DNA of 64,000 nucleotides. Origin: Microbacterium murale (GTDB lineage Bacteria > Actinomycetota > Actinomycetes > Actinomycetales > Microbacteriaceae). The notes under the pieces were generated by a model that was given only the letters and a program-made list of their open reading frames with translations, made no database searches and was not told the origin of the DNA. Location of the stretch: contig NZ_JAUSXK010000001.1 of assembly GCF_030815955.1 (NCBI RefSeq), positions 4,047,364-4,111,363 of the forward strand. The letters are read 5' to 3'. The position numbers and the translations under genes are program-made. Positions 39,911 through 49,346 of the stretch are shown in pieces (the first letter of the stretch is position 1; each line of letters starts with the position of its first letter).

Positions 39911-40171
39911 GTGGCAAACATCAAGTCGCAGATCAAGCGCAACAAGACCAACGAGAAGGCTACGGCGCGCAACAAGGCCGTCAAGAGCGAACTCAAGACC
40001 CTCGTCCGCGGTACCCGCGAGGCCATCGCCAAGGGCGACAAGGCTGCTGCCGAGGCAGCGCTGAAGGTCGCGTCGAAGAAGCTCGACAAGGCCGTCAGCA
40101 AGGGTGTGCTGCACGAGAACCAGGCAGCGAACCGCAAGTCGTCGATCGCCAAGCAGGTCGCCGCTCTCTGA
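39911..40171 (+). CDS. rpsT: 30S ribosomal protein S20
   Basis: An 86-residue, Lys/Ala-rich primary 16S rRNA-binding protein of the small subunit. The sequence has the family start [16 protein letters not shown], with [11 protein letters not shown] and the C-terminal [18 protein letters not shown]. The start is GTG 39911. It is preceded by a long leader and followed by a strong terminator, so it is monocistronic. It lies divergent from the beta-glucosidase and next to holA, a common arrangement. Confidence 0.97.
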   Translation: MANIKSQIKRNKTNEKATARNKAVKSELKTLVRGTREAIAKGDKAAAEAALKVASKKLDKAVSKGVLHENQAANRKSSIAKQVAAL

Positions 40172-40187
40172 GCTGAATAACTTCTCG

Positions 40188-40218
40188 AAAGAACCCGTCC
40201 CTTTGGGGCGGGTTCTTT
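40188..40218 (+). terminator. Rho-independent terminator of rpsT
   Basis: A 14-bp stem (AAAGAACCCGTCCC with GGGGCGGGTTCTTT, one T-G pair), loop TTT, ending in TTT, 16 bases after the stop. Confidence 0.92.
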
Positions 40219-40236
40219 CGTTCTCCGTGCACTCGC

Positions 40237-40326
40237 GCTGCACACTTGCAGGGAGATCGTACGAATGCAGGGCGAAACGCCGAGGATCGGGCCTGCATCC
40301 GTGCATCCGCCCTGCAAGTGTGCCGC
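40237..40326 (+). repeat. Nested palindromic intergenic repeat, copy 2
   Basis: Outer arms of 17 bases (40237-40253 and 40310-40326; 16 of 17 paired, with a perfect 13-bp run CACACTTGCAGGG / CCCTGCAAGTGTG). Inner arms pair ATGCAGG (40265-40271) with CCTGCAT (40292-40298), extended to about 12 bp with one mismatch. The 45 bases at 40261-40305 match the element at 12.2 kb (opposite strand) at 34 of 45 positions. It lies in the convergent space between rpsT and holA. Confidence 0.7.
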
Positions 40327-40386
40327 CCCGATCTCATGGGGCCTGCCACCCGTGCCCTGCCGGGACCGGGGAGACCGGGGTTCGGG

Positions 40387-41424
40387 TCACTCCCCGAACG
40401 GTGCGCGGGTGGCGATGACCGTCACCATGCGCTCCAGCGCGAAGATCGGATCGCGCGCCGCGCCTTTGACCTCGGCATCCGCACGCGCAGTCGCCTGGAT
40501 CGCGAGGCCCAATGAACGCTCGTTCCATCCGCTGAGGTCGCGCCTGGCGCGATCGACCTGCCAGTCCTTCATACCCAGGCGCTGCGCGAGGCTCCTGCTG
40601 GGTTCGCGCTGGCCGGCGACGCGTGCCATCGTCCGCAACTTCATGGCGAACGCCGCGACCATCGGAACCGGATCAGCACCGGAGTCGAGTGCGTGCCGCA
40701 GCGCCACGAGAGCCTCCCCGTAACGGCCGGCGATCGCTGTGTCGGCGACGACGAATGCCGACACTTCCACCCGACCGCCGTAGTACTTGGTGACCGTCTC
40801 CTCGGCGATGTCTCCGTCGACGTCGCGGATCAGCTGCTGGCACGCCGCCGCGAGTTCGGTCAGGTCGTCTGCGAACGCCGACACCAGCGCCCTGAGCGCT
40901 GACGGAGCGATGCGCTTCTTCGCCGCTGCGAACTCGCCCGCCGCGAAGTCGACGCGATCTCCGTCGCGCTTCACCGCGAGGCACGGGATCTCGATACCGC
41001 CGCCGGTACCGGCGCGCAGCGCGTCGAGCAGTTTCTTGCCGCGTACGCTCGCACCGGTGTGGCGCAGCAGCACGGTCGCGCCCTCCTGAGGGTTGGCCAG
41101 GTACGACACCGCCTCCTGCAGGAATGCATCTGAGCACTTCTCCACGCCGGAGACACGAACCAATCGCGGCTCGCCGAACAGCGAGGGCGAAGTGAGTGAC
41201 AGGAGCGTCCCGGGAGCGTAGTCGTCTGCGCGCACGTCGCTGATCTCGAGTGCTGGATCTTCAGCGCGGAGGTAGTCGCGGATGCCGGCGATCGCGCGCT
41301 CCGCGCAGACCTCTTCGGGGCCGAAGACGAGCACGAGCGGTGCAGGTCGAGGGTCGCGCCACGATACCTGCGGTATCTTCGTCGCCTTCGCACCACCACG
41401 GGCTGAGGAACGAGGAGCTGCCAT
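40387..41424 (-). CDS. holA: DNA polymerase III delta subunit
   Basis: Clamp-loader subunit that opens the beta clamp. The 345-residue protein has the delta-family N-terminal region (APLVLVFGPEEVCAERAI, near residues 28-45), a central AAA-like domain without an intact Walker A motif, and the C-terminal helical collar (SLAQRLGMKDWQVDRARRDLSGW). It begins 9 bases after the comEC stop and is the last gene of comEA-comEC-holA, a conserved actinobacterial order. ATG 41424. Confidence 0.93.
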   Translation of the reverse strand: MAAPRSSARGGAKATKIPQVSWRDPRPAPLVLVFGPEEVCAERAIAGIRDYLRAEDPALEISDVRADDYAPGTLLSLTSPSLFGEPRLVRVSGVEKCSDAFLQEAVSYLANPQEGATVLLRHTGASVRGKKLLDALRAGTGGGIEIPCLAVKRDGDRVDFAAGEFAAAKKRIAPSALRALVSAFADDLTELAAACQQLIRDVDGDIAEETVTKYYGGRVEVSAFVVADTAIAGRYGEALVALRHALDSGADPVPMVAAFAMKLRTMARVAGQREPSRSLAQRLGMKDWQVDRARRDLSGWNERSLGLAIQATARADAEVKGAARDPIFALERMVTVIATRAPFGE

Positions 41425-41433
41425 CAGGCCAGC

Positions 41434-43806
41434 CTACCGGGGGTCGTCGACATCGACCGGGTCGTCGGCGGGTGCGGCAGGCTGACCGGATTCGTCGGGC
41501 TCCGCTGCGCGCTCGGACCACAGCATGAGCTCGTCACCGACCTCGCCCACCAGAATCCTGCCCTGCTGGTCGGTGCGCAGCGCAACGGCGCCAACTGCCT
41601 CCAGGAGCGCCAGGGTCTCGGCGCGGGGATGACCGTAGTCGTTATCCGCTCCGGCGCTGAAGATCGCGACAGCGGGCCGCAGGAGCTCGTAGAGCCCGGT
41701 GTCCTGATCGGCGCTGCCGTGATGCGCGACCTTCACCACCGCGTACGTGCCGCGGAGTTGATCGCGCAGCATCCGCTGAGGCGTGGCAGAGAGGTCGCCG
41801 AGGAAGAGCGAGCGCGGCACCTCTCCCCCGTCGAATTCGACCACGACACTGGCGTCGTTGCCCGCGGGAAACGCAGCAGAGTCCTTTCGCGGCCACAGCA
41901 CAGTCCAGGATGCCGCGCCCAGCGTGCCGCGCATGCCGGTCGATGCTTCGACGAGCGTCGCGCCCCCGTCTTCCAGATCGCTCAGCAGGTGGGCGTCCTC
42001 GGTCTCTCCCACCGGTCCGTGCAGCACTGTGCCGACGCGGCCCACGACGGACGCCGCCGCGCCCACGTGGTCGGCATCGAAGTGCGTCAGCACCAGCAGA
42101 TCGATCCTGCCGACTCCGAGTGCGTTCAGACACGTCGACAGCGGTTCGGTCTCCATCCCGGTGTCGATCAGCGCCACCTGCTGTTCTGACCGCACCACCA
42201 GCGCGTCCCCCTGGCCGACGTCGCAGGCCGCGATCGCCCAGGCCTCCGGCACCGTCGTGCCGACGAGCGGTCCGGTCAGCAGCATCCGCGCCCCGGCCAA
42301 TGCGACCGCGACGACGAGCACGACGATCGACACTCGGCGCACGCCGCGTCTCGCGGCGATCCCGTCCACACTGAGAACCACACCGATGGCCGCACTCAGC
42401 ACCGCCACCAGCAGCGCAGCCGGGATGCCGGGTATCACGGCGACCTGCGCATTGGGAAGACCGGCAGACACCGTCGCAGTGGTCGAGATCCACGCCGCAG
42501 GCAGCCAGGCGCATACGGCCAGCAGATCGGCCAGCGGAGGGACGGATGCCGCCAGGCACGCGAGCAGACCGATCACCGTCGCGATGGGAGCCGCAGGACC
42601 GGCGACCATGTTCGCGACTATCGCGATGATCGACTGCTGCTCGGAGAACATTGCGATGATCGGCCCGCAGACCAGTTGGGCCGCGAGCGGGATCGCGATC
42701 GCCAGCGCGATCGGCCACGGCATCCACCTCGCGAGCCCGCGTGCCAGCGGCGGTGCGAGCACGATGAGCGCTGCCGTGGCGGCAGCCGACAGGGCGAATC
42801 CCGGCGTCGCGGCGAGCCACGGATCGGCGATGAGAATGGCGGCGACGGCGAGGCACAGCACTCCCAGTCCTGCGCTCGGCCGCCCGCAGAGGACCGTCAG
42901 CATGGCGACCGCTGCCATCACCGCCGCCCTGATCACGCTCGGCTCCGGTGTGACGAGCACGACGAAGGCCGCAAGAGCGGTGAGCGCGATGACCACCCTG
43001 AGAGTTCGACCTCCGCCGCACAGCGAGACCAGCCAGAACACTGCGCCCACCACGATCGCACAGTTCGCGCCGCTGACGGCGGTGAGGTGGCTGAGCCCGG
43101 ACGCGAGCATGGCGTCGTCGAGTTCCTGCGTCACGGCACGGGTGTCCCCGACCGCAAGTCCCGGCAGCAGACCTGCGCCGGGCTCGGGAAGACGGATGGC
43201 GCGCTCCACGAAGTCCTCTCGTACTTGCGCCGCGACACCGAAGATCCCCTGCGCCGGCGTCAGGACCTCCACCTCCGTTCCGAACATCACGAGCGCTGCG
43301 CGCTCTCCCGGATCCGTCACCTTCACCTGCCCCGTGACGCGGATCGCGGCCCCCAGATCCAGCCCTGGCACCCGCTCCACTCCGATCCGGATCGGCACGG
43401 TCAAGGGCTCGGGTCCTGACGGGATCCCGGCGTGACTCGTCTGCGCGTCGAACCACAGCCGTCCATCGCTCCCTGCCGCGGATGACGAGGAGATCTCCGC
43501 GTAGACGTCGATCACCCGCCCGTCCAGCTCTGCAGCACTCGACCGCTGCGGCATCGCGAAGCCCGCCGTCATCGCGGTCGCCGTCGCGGCCAGCGCCACA
43601 ACCGCCAGCAGACCCCCTCCCGCCCGCGCGACACCGCCTTTGTGCGCACGCGCGAGCCGCCCGAACGCCGCACCGCCGACAAGCGCGCCGCCCGCCGCGC
43701 ACCACCAGGCGGTACCGGGCAGGAACGCACACACCAGCGCCGCGGCCCACACGCCGATCGCGATCGGTACGAGCCGCAGATCTCGCGCGCGGATGCCGGC
43801 CGTCAC
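41434..43806 (-). CDS. comEC: ComEC/Rec2-like DNA-internalisation protein
   Basis: A 790-residue membrane protein of the ComEC family, expected to form the channel for single-stranded DNA uptake. After an OB-like extracytoplasmic region come about eight to ten membrane segments with the competence-domain motif HLTAVSGANCAIV (near residue 235), and then a metallo-beta-lactamase-like domain with LTHFDADHVGAA and VKVAHHGSADQD. The GTG start at 43806 overlaps the comEA stop (GTGA); the longer open frame lies within comEA. Whether the organism is naturally competent cannot be told; comEA and comEC persist in many actinobacteria with no proven competence. Confidence 0.88.
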   Translation of the reverse strand: MTAGIRARDLRLVPIAIGVWAAALVCAFLPGTAWWCAAGGALVGGAAFGRLARAHKGGVARAGGGLLAVVALAATATAMTAGFAMPQRSSAAELDGRVIDVYAEISSSSAAGSDGRLWFDAQTSHAGIPSGPEPLTVPIRIGVERVPGLDLGAAIRVTGQVKVTDPGERAALVMFGTEVEVLTPAQGIFGVAAQVREDFVERAIRLPEPGAGLLPGLAVGDTRAVTQELDDAMLASGLSHLTAVSGANCAIVVGAVFWLVSLCGGGRTLRVVIALTALAAFVVLVTPEPSVIRAAVMAAVAMLTVLCGRPSAGLGVLCLAVAAILIADPWLAATPGFALSAAATAALIVLAPPLARGLARWMPWPIALAIAIPLAAQLVCGPIIAMFSEQQSIIAIVANMVAGPAAPIATVIGLLACLAASVPPLADLLAVCAWLPAAWISTTATVSAGLPNAQVAVIPGIPAALLVAVLSAAIGVVLSVDGIAARRGVRRVSIVVLVVAVALAGARMLLTGPLVGTTVPEAWAIAACDVGQGDALVVRSEQQVALIDTGMETEPLSTCLNALGVGRIDLLVLTHFDADHVGAAASVVGRVGTVLHGPVGETEDAHLLSDLEDGGATLVEASTGMRGTLGAASWTVLWPRKDSAAFPAGNDASVVVEFDGGEVPRSLFLGDLSATPQRMLRDQLRGTYAVVKVAHHGSADQDTGLYELLRPAVAIFSAGADNDYGHPRAETLALLEAVGAVALRTDQQGRILVGEVGDELMLWSERAAEPDESGQPAAPADDPVDVDDPR

Positions 43807-44441
43807 ACGCGCACCAGCTCCGCGAGCCCCGCGAGCATCTTCTCCCCGATGCCCGGTACAGCGAGAAGGTCGTCCACCGACTGGAAGCGGCCGTTCGTGT
43901 CGCGCCATTCGATGATCCGCTGCGCCAGCGCCGGTCCGATGCGCGGAAGCGTCTCCAGCGCCGCCTGATCGGCGTTGTTCAGGTCGATCAGTCCATCGCC
44001 CACCGGCGGCGTCGTTCCTCCTTCCGCACCCGGGGCCCCTGGGGCCCCCGCGGCCCCTGCCACGGGCACGATCAGCTGCTCGCCATCACTGAGCGGGCGC
44101 GCGAGGTTCACGGCCTGCAGATCGGCATCGGCAAGCGTTCCTCCGGCTGCGGCGAGAGCGTCGACGACACGCGCATCGAGCTCGAGCAGGTAAAGGCCGG
44201 GGTGCGCGACCTGTCCGAGCACATGCACGTACAACTCGCCATCGACGGCGACCTCGTCCGACGCCTCCGACAACGGCACGGTCTGCACCGGCTGCGCCTG
44301 GCCGCGCATGATGCCGAGCCCGACCGCCGCCGACAGCACGACGAGCCCGAGCACGACCGCAGCGCCGATGCTCAGGCGCAGTCGCGACCGCGCGGGCACA
44401 GGCGCACCCGAAGACGCGGGCACCTTCTCAGTCGCTGGCAC
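43803..44441 (-). CDS. comEA: ComEA-like DNA-binding helix-hairpin-helix protein
   Basis: A 212-residue protein with a single N-terminal membrane anchor (about residues 23-45), an SLBB domain (ELYVHVLGQVAHPGLYLLELDARVVDALAAAGG), a Gly/Ala/Pro linker, and a C-terminal helix-hairpin-helix pair (IDLNNADQAALETLPRIGPALAQRIIEWR, LLAVPGIGEKML) for double-stranded DNA binding outside the membrane. GTG 44441 follows TAGCGT with a 6-base spacer (leaderless). Coupled to comEC by GTGA. Confidence 0.9.
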   Translation of the reverse strand: MPATEKVPASSGAPVPARSRLRLSIGAAVVLGLVVLSAAVGLGIMRGQAQPVQTVPLSEASDEVAVDGELYVHVLGQVAHPGLYLLELDARVVDALAAAGGTLADADLQAVNLARPLSDGEQLIVPVAGAAGAPGAPGAEGGTTPPVGDGLIDLNNADQAALETLPRIGPALAQRIIEWRDTNGRFQSVDDLLAVPGIGEKMLAGLAELVRV

Positions 44442-44447
44442 CCCGCC

Positions 44448-44453
44448 ACGCTA
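44448..44453 (-). promoter_or_regulatory. -10 box of comEA-comEC-holA
   Basis: TAGCGT on the minus strand, 6-base spacer to GTG 44441. Confidence 0.62.
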
Positions 44454-44562
44454 AGGGTGCGGCCGCCCCCGCAGATGCCGGAATCCTGACGTCAGTGGAC
44501 AGGTCGCCTCGGGGTGTGCCGGTGCAGAAAGACTGCGTTGACCTGGCGGGATCGCTGTCGCA

Positions 44563-44626
44563 GCGGTGAAAGGAGAATTCAGTCGGTCATGAGGGCTCAA
44601 AACCAACCGAATTCTCCTTTCACCGC
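44563..44626. repeat. Perfect 18-bp inverted repeat between leuS and comEA
   Basis: GCGGTGAAAGGAGAATTC (44563-44580) and its exact complement at 44609-44626, separated by 28 bases. It begins 28 bases beyond the leuS stop and could form a long hairpin in leuS mRNA. It has no T-run, and its stem is AT-richer than nearby terminators. The gap 44442-44653 holds nothing else recognised apart from the comEA -10 box. Confidence 0.75.
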
Positions 44627-44653
44627 GGCCGACGTCGGCGAGTTCCTGAGACC

Positions 44654-47233
44654 TCAGCCCTTGACGGCGAAGCTGACGATCTTCGGCGCACGGACGACGA
44701 CGCGCACGATCTCCTTGTCCCCGAGCGCGCGGATGACCCGTTCATCGGCACGCGCGAGCGCCTCGAGTTCGGCCTCGCCGATGCGGGCGGGGACCTCGAG
44801 CTGCGCACGCACCTTGCCGCCGACCTGCACGACGGCCGTGACCGAATCCTCGACCAGCAGCGTCGGGTCGGCCTGACGCCAGCTCACCAGGGCCACCGAA
44901 GGCTCGTGCCCGAGAATCTCCCACATCTCCTCAGCGGTGTGCGGGGCGATGAGGTCGAGCATCACTGCGATCGTCTCGGTGGCTTCACGCACGGCCGGGT
45001 CTGCTGCGCCCGCACCGGAGTCGATCGTCTTGCGCGTGAGGTTCACGAGTTCCATCAGCCGTGCGACGAGCACGTTGAACTTGGTGTGCTCGACGAGCGC
45101 CGGCGCATCCGCCAAGAGGCGATGCGTGCCACGCCGCAGCGCGGCGTCGCCACCTTTGAACAGCACGTCGACAGGGCTGGAGACGTCGTGGCTGAGTCGC
45201 AGCGCACGCGCGAGGAACTTCTGGGCACCCGTCATGGAGACATCGGCCCAGTCCTTGTCGTCTTCGACCGGGCCGGCGAAGGCGAGACCGACGCGCAGCG
45301 CATCAGCACCGAACTTGTCGAGCTCCTCCTGGAACAGAACCAGGTTGCCCTTGCTCTTCGACATCTTCGCGCCGTCGAGGATGACCATGCCCTGGTTGAT
45401 CAGGCTGCTGAACGGCTCGGTGAAGTCGATCAGCCCCATGTCGAAGAGCACCTTGGTGATGAAGCGCGCATACAGCAGGTGCAGGATCGCGTGCTCGACG
45501 CCGCCGACATAGGAATCGACGGGGGCCCAGCGGGCCGCTTCAGCCGGATCGAAAGCAACCTGGTCGCTGTTCGACGAGAGGAACCGCAGGAAGTACCACG
45601 AGCTGTCCACGAAGGTGTCCATGGTGTCCGGATCCCGCAGCACAGGGTCACCGCTCGCCTGATCCACCGTGCGCACCCACGACTCGGCAGCGCCCAGCGG
45701 CGATGCTCCCTTCGGGGACAGGTCGAGACCTTCGACGCTCGGCAGCTTCACCGGCAGCTGGTCCTCCGGCACGGGGATGATGCGGCCGTCCTCCGCGTGC
45801 AGCATCGGAATCGGCGTGCCCCAGAAGCGCTGACGGGAGATCAGCCAGTCGCGCAGGCGATAGTTCTTCGCGGCGCGACCGGTGCCCTTCGCGGTCAGCT
45901 GCTCGATCGCGCGCGCGACCGCATTCCGCTTGGACAGGCCGTTCAACTCCCCCGAGTTGATCATCCGGCCTTCGCCGGTGAGCGCGACGCCCGTCACCGA
46001 CGGATGCTGGTCGTCGAGGCTGGGCAGCGTGTCGATCGGCACGCCCTCGTCATCGACCTCGATGACCGGCATGGCACCGGTGATCGGCGCGGTCGTGTCG
46101 ACGACGACCTTCACCGGCAGGTCGAAGGCCCGCGCGAAGTCGAGGTCGCGCTGATCGTGCGCAGGAACGGCCATCACCGCACCGTGACCGTAGTCGGCGA
46201 GCACATAGTCGGCGGCCCAGATCGGCAGCTTCTCGCCGTTGACAGGGTTGATCGCGTAACGCTCCAGGAACACACCGGTCTTCGGTCGGTCAGTGGCCTG
46301 CCGATCGATGTCGGTGGTCTTCTGCACCTTCGCCAGGTACTCCTGGAAGCGCTCACGCACCTCATCCGGCGCATCCGCCACCAGCTCCGAGGCGAGTTCC
46401 GCATCCGGCGCCACCACGAAGAAGGTCGCACCGTGCAGGGTGTCGGGGCGCGTGGAGAAGACCGTCACCGGCTCATCGCGACCCTCGATCACGAAGTCGA
46501 CGTCCGCACCGACCGAGCGGCCGATCCAGTTGCGCTGCATCTGCAGCACCTTGTGCGGCCACGATCCCTCGAGCTGGTTCAGGTCATCCAGCAGACGATC
46601 GGCGTAGTCGGTGATCTTGAAGTACCACTGCGTCAGCTTCTTCTTGATGACCTCAGCACCGCAGCGCTCGCAACGGCCGTCGACGACCTGCTCGTTCGCG
46701 AGCACGGTCTGGTCGTTGGGGCACCAGTTGACGGGGCTCTTCTTGCGATACGCGAGGCCGCGCTCATGAAGCTTCAGGAACAGCCACTGGTTCCAGTGGT
46801 AGTACTCAGGGTCTGAGGTGTGCAGCTCACGGGTCCAGTCGAACGAGACACCGTACGACTTGAAGCCCTCCTTCTGCTGGGCGATGTTCTGGTAAGTCCA
46901 CTCCCGTGGGTCTGCGCCGCGGCGGATGGCGGCGTTCTCGGCCGGCAGGCCGAACGAGTCCCATCCGATCGGGTTCAGTACGTTGTGCCCGCGGTGACGC
47001 CAGAAGCGCGCGACGATGTCGGAGTAGAGGTAGTTCTCGGCGTGGCCCATGTGCAGGTCGCCGGAAGGATACGGGAACATCGCCAGCACGTACTTGCGGG
47101 GGCGGGTGTCTTCCGCACCACCCGCGAGGAACGTCTCGTCGTCCGCCCAGTACTTCTGCCACTTGGCTTGGATGGCGTGCACAGACGACGACTCTTCGAC
47201 GGTCTCTGCGGGGGACGACAGGTTTTCAGACAA
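44654..47233 (-). CDS. leuS: Leucyl-tRNA synthetase
   Basis: Charges tRNA-Leu. The 859-residue class I synthetase has the HIGH-type motif [13 protein letters not shown] (near residue 60), a zinc-binding insert (NWCPNDQT... CERCGAEV), an editing domain ([13 protein letters not shown] with the T-rich region) and KMSKSKGN (near residue 610). The start is uncertain: TTG 47233 gives the plausible N terminus [17 protein letters not shown] 47272 would add 13 residues, and GTG lies just before [18 protein letters not shown] box at 47299-47294 favours a start close by. No leucine attenuator was seen here, unlike at leuA. Confidence 0.94.
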   Translation of the reverse strand: MSENLSSPAETVEESSSVHAIQAKWQKYWADDETFLAGGAEDTRPRKYVLAMFPYPSGDLHMGHAENYLYSDIVARFWRHRGHNVLNPIGWDSFGLPAENAAIRRGADPREWTYQNIAQQKEGFKSYGVSFDWTRELHTSDPEYYHWNQWLFLKLHERGLAYRKKSPVNWCPNDQTVLANEQVVDGRCERCGAEVIKKKLTQWYFKITDYADRLLDDLNQLEGSWPHKVLQMQRNWIGRSVGADVDFVIEGRDEPVTVFSTRPDTLHGATFFVVAPDAELASELVADAPDEVRERFQEYLAKVQKTTDIDRQATDRPKTGVFLERYAINPVNGEKLPIWAADYVLADYGHGAVMAVPAHDQRDLDFARAFDLPVKVVVDTTAPITGAMPVIEVDDEGVPIDTLPSLDDQHPSVTGVALTGEGRMINSGELNGLSKRNAVARAIEQLTAKGTGRAAKNYRLRDWLISRQRFWGTPIPMLHAEDGRIIPVPEDQLPVKLPSVEGLDLSPKGASPLGAAESWVRTVDQASGDPVLRDPDTMDTFVDSSWYFLRFLSSNSDQVAFDPAEAARWAPVDSYVGGVEHAILHLLYARFITKVLFDMGLIDFTEPFSSLINQGMVILDGAKMSKSKGNLVLFQEELDKFGADALRVGLAFAGPVEDDKDWADVSMTGAQKFLARALRLSHDVSSPVDVLFKGGDAALRRGTHRLLADAPALVEHTKFNVLVARLMELVNLTRKTIDSGAGAADPAVREATETIAVMLDLIAPHTAEEMWEILGHEPSVALVSWRQADPTLLVEDSVTAVVQVGGKVRAQLEVPARIGEAELEALARADERVIRALGDKEIVRVVVRAPKIVSFAVKG

Positions 47234-47293
47234 CGAACGGCCAATCTCAGGAAGCGGACTGCACAGATTCAACTGCAGAAGTCAGGAACTTCC

Positions 47294-47299
47294 AGGATA
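47294..47299 (-). promoter_or_regulatory. Possible -10 box of leuS
   Basis: TATCCT on the minus strand in the short gap after the pabB-like gene, about 60 bases before TTG 47233. Confidence 0.4.
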
Positions 47300-47304
47300 T
47301 CGGA

Positions 47305-48616
47305 TCACCCGCGGCGCCAGGCCTCGGGCAGCTCCGCACCCAGCGCGGCCAACGGCGCACGCGCCTTGGTCGCCACCTCTTCGACTTCGGCGGCGGCATC
47401 AGACCCCCACGTGATCCCGCCACCTGCACCGATCACCGCGCGGTCGCCGTCGATCAGAATGCTGCGGATCACCATCGCGAGATCCATCGCACCGTCCACT
47501 CCGACATAGCCGAAGCACCCGCTGTACACGCCGCGGGGTGCGGCGTCCTCGAGCTCGTGCAGCAACGTCATCGCGGACAGCTTCGGAGCCCCGGTCATGC
47601 TGCCGGCGGGGAACGCAGCATCCCACAACCGCCGAACCGTGAGTCCTTCCACCGCCTGCCCGCTCACGGTGCTGACGAGTTGATGCACAGCCGGATACGA
47701 CTCCACCTGCCACAGCCCGTCCACGCTGATCGTGCCCGGCACGCACACGCGAGAGAGATCGTTGCGCATCAGGTCGACGATCATGACGTTCTCCGCGCGC
47801 TCCTTGGCGCTGGCAAGCAGCTCTGCGGCGAGCGCGGCGTCGGATGCCGCATCGCCTCCGCGCGGTCGCGTGCCCTTGATCGGCCGAGTGCGTATGCGTC
47901 CACCGGACGCGTGCAAGAACGTCTCCGGACTCGCACTCAGCAATGCCCGGCCGCCGATCCGCACGAATCCGCCATGGTGCGCCGGCGTCGCAGAGCGCAG
48001 TCTCAGATACGTCTCGACCTCATCGTGGGATCCGTCGACCTGGAAGCGGGTGGTGAGGCAGAGCTGATATGCGCTGCCGGCGCGGATGGCGTCTCGGCAT
48101 CGCTGGATGAGGGCGGCGTATTCGCCGGGGGGTGTGCCGGACGTGCGCGATGCTCGACGAGGGCTCGGGGTGCACAGCGGAGAGATCGGATGCCGAGACA
48201 GCGGCCGCATGGAGCCAGTCCGCGATCACGTCCTCGGTACCGAGCGTCCAGACCTCTCCCCTGGCATGGTCGACTGCGATGGCGTGCGACACGTGCAGCC
48301 AGGCCGGCCCGCCCTCTGAGCGGGCAGCCGGAGCACCGGCGGCGGCCGCACCGGATTCGTAGTCCAGCCAGCCGACCCAGCCGCCACGGAAAGGCGGCCC
48401 ATCCGAGGGCGCGGGTGCCCCGGCGTCGAGCATCACATCGCCCGGTCCTCGCTCGTCACGCTCTCCTACTCCGAGAACACTCCAGCCGTCGGCGGCCCCT
48501 GCGCCGCCATCCAGCCAGAACACGTCCTCGAACCGGGCCGCGAGCACCCGGAAAAGCGGCACGACATCGACGGATGCGCGGATGCGGCGAGGCTCGAGCG
48601 AGGGGTGGCGCGTCAC
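47305..48616 (-). pseudogene. pabB: Chorismate-binding enzyme (aminodeoxychorismate synthase component I-like), frameshifted
   Basis: Two frames together encode one PabB/TrpE-like protein of about 436 residues that would convert chorismate for folate synthesis. The N-terminal part runs from GTG 48616 (leaderless, TACGCT 6 bases upstream) to about 48127. The C-terminal part runs from there to TGA 47305, with AGSAYQLCLTTRF, RALLSASPETFL, RTRPIKGTRPRG, ERAENVMIVDLMRNDLSRVC and GAGGGITWGSDAAAE. They join at a run of six C (six G at 48127-48132 on the plus strand): removing one C gives the continuous reading SIAHVRHTPGEYAALIQ. A true mutation, a sequencing error or frameshifting are all possible. 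All catalytic blocks are otherwise intact. Confidence 0.85.
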
Positions 48617-48622
48617 CCTCTC

Positions 48623-48651
48623 AGCGTAAGGCGCGCCGGAGCACGTATTCT
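48623..48651. promoter_or_regulatory. Divergent leaderless -10 boxes (pabB / dedA)
   Basis: TACGCT on the minus strand (48628-48623) lies 6 bases before GTG 48616. TATTCT on the plus strand (48646-48651) lies 7 bases before GTG 48659. The two start codons are separated by 42 bases. Confidence 0.62.
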
Positions 48652-48658
48652 CGTTTGC

Positions 48659-49342
48659 GTGGACGACATCCTGCTGTGGATCCTCGACGCCGTCCAGGCC
48701 GTCGACCCTGTCGCCCGCACGCTCATCGCGGGTCTCGCAGTCATGCTGGAGACCAGCATCCTGATCGGACTCATCGTCCCCGGCGACACGATCGTCATCA
48801 TCGCCTCCATGGGTGTCGATGGCATCGCCGAAACGATCGCGATGGTGATCGCGGTCGTGATCGGCGCGCTCATCGGCGAGAGCATCGGGTTCTGGCTCGG
48901 GCGCTGGCTCGGCCCTCGCATCCGCCGCTCCTGGATCGGGCGCAGAGTCGGCGAGGCGCACTGGCAGCGTGCCGAACGTTACCTGCGACGGCGCGGCGGC
49001 GTCGCGATATTCCTCTCCCGGTTCCTGCCGGTGCTGCATTCTCTCGTGCCGCTGACCGTCGGGATGAGCGCGTACTCCTACCGTCGTTTTCTGGCATGGA
49101 CCGCGCCTGCCTGTCTGATCTGGGCGACCGCGTACGTCACTGTCACCTCCCTCGCTGCTGGCAGCTTCCGCGATCTCGTCGACCGGGTGCACTTCGCGGG
49201 CTACGTGTTCGTCGGCATCATCGTGGTGTTCATGTTGCTGATCTTCATCGGAAAGAAGCTGCTCACGCGTTGGGAGGGCCGTCATATGCACGTCGCGGTC
49301 GACGACGCAGATGAGGACGCCGCCTCAGGCATGAAAGACTGA
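48659..49342 (+). CDS. DedA family membrane protein
   Basis: A 227-residue polytopic protein of the DedA/VTT family, linked to membrane lipid transport and envelope homeostasis. It shows the N-terminal LETSILIGLIVPGDTIVI block (near residue 30; family consensus E...PxPGE, here PGD) and the hallmark FLSRFLPVLHSLVPLTVGMSAYSYRRFL (near residues 118-145), with about five hydrophobic segments and a charged, acidic C-terminal tail. GTG 48659 fits the leaderless box TATTCT. It precedes the App1-type gene by 4 bases, so they are likely co-transcribed. Confidence 0.88.
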   Translation: MDDILLWILDAVQAVDPVARTLIAGLAVMLETSILIGLIVPGDTIVIIASMGVDGIAETIAMVIAVVIGALIGESIGFWLGRWLGPRIRRSWIGRRVGEAHWQRAERYLRRRGGVAIFLSRFLPVLHSLVPLTVGMSAYSYRRFLAWTAPACLIWATAYVTVTSLAAGSFRDLVDRVHFAGYVFVGIIVVFMLLIFIGKKLLTRWEGRHMHVAVDDADEDAASGMKD

Positions 49343-49346
49343 AGCG

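Noticed and set aside
41642..43750. A 702-codon minus-strand frame inside comEC in another frame
   Set aside because: Arg/Gly-rich alternative-frame shadow of comEC, whose membrane segments and metallo-beta-lactamase motifs are in the annotated frame.
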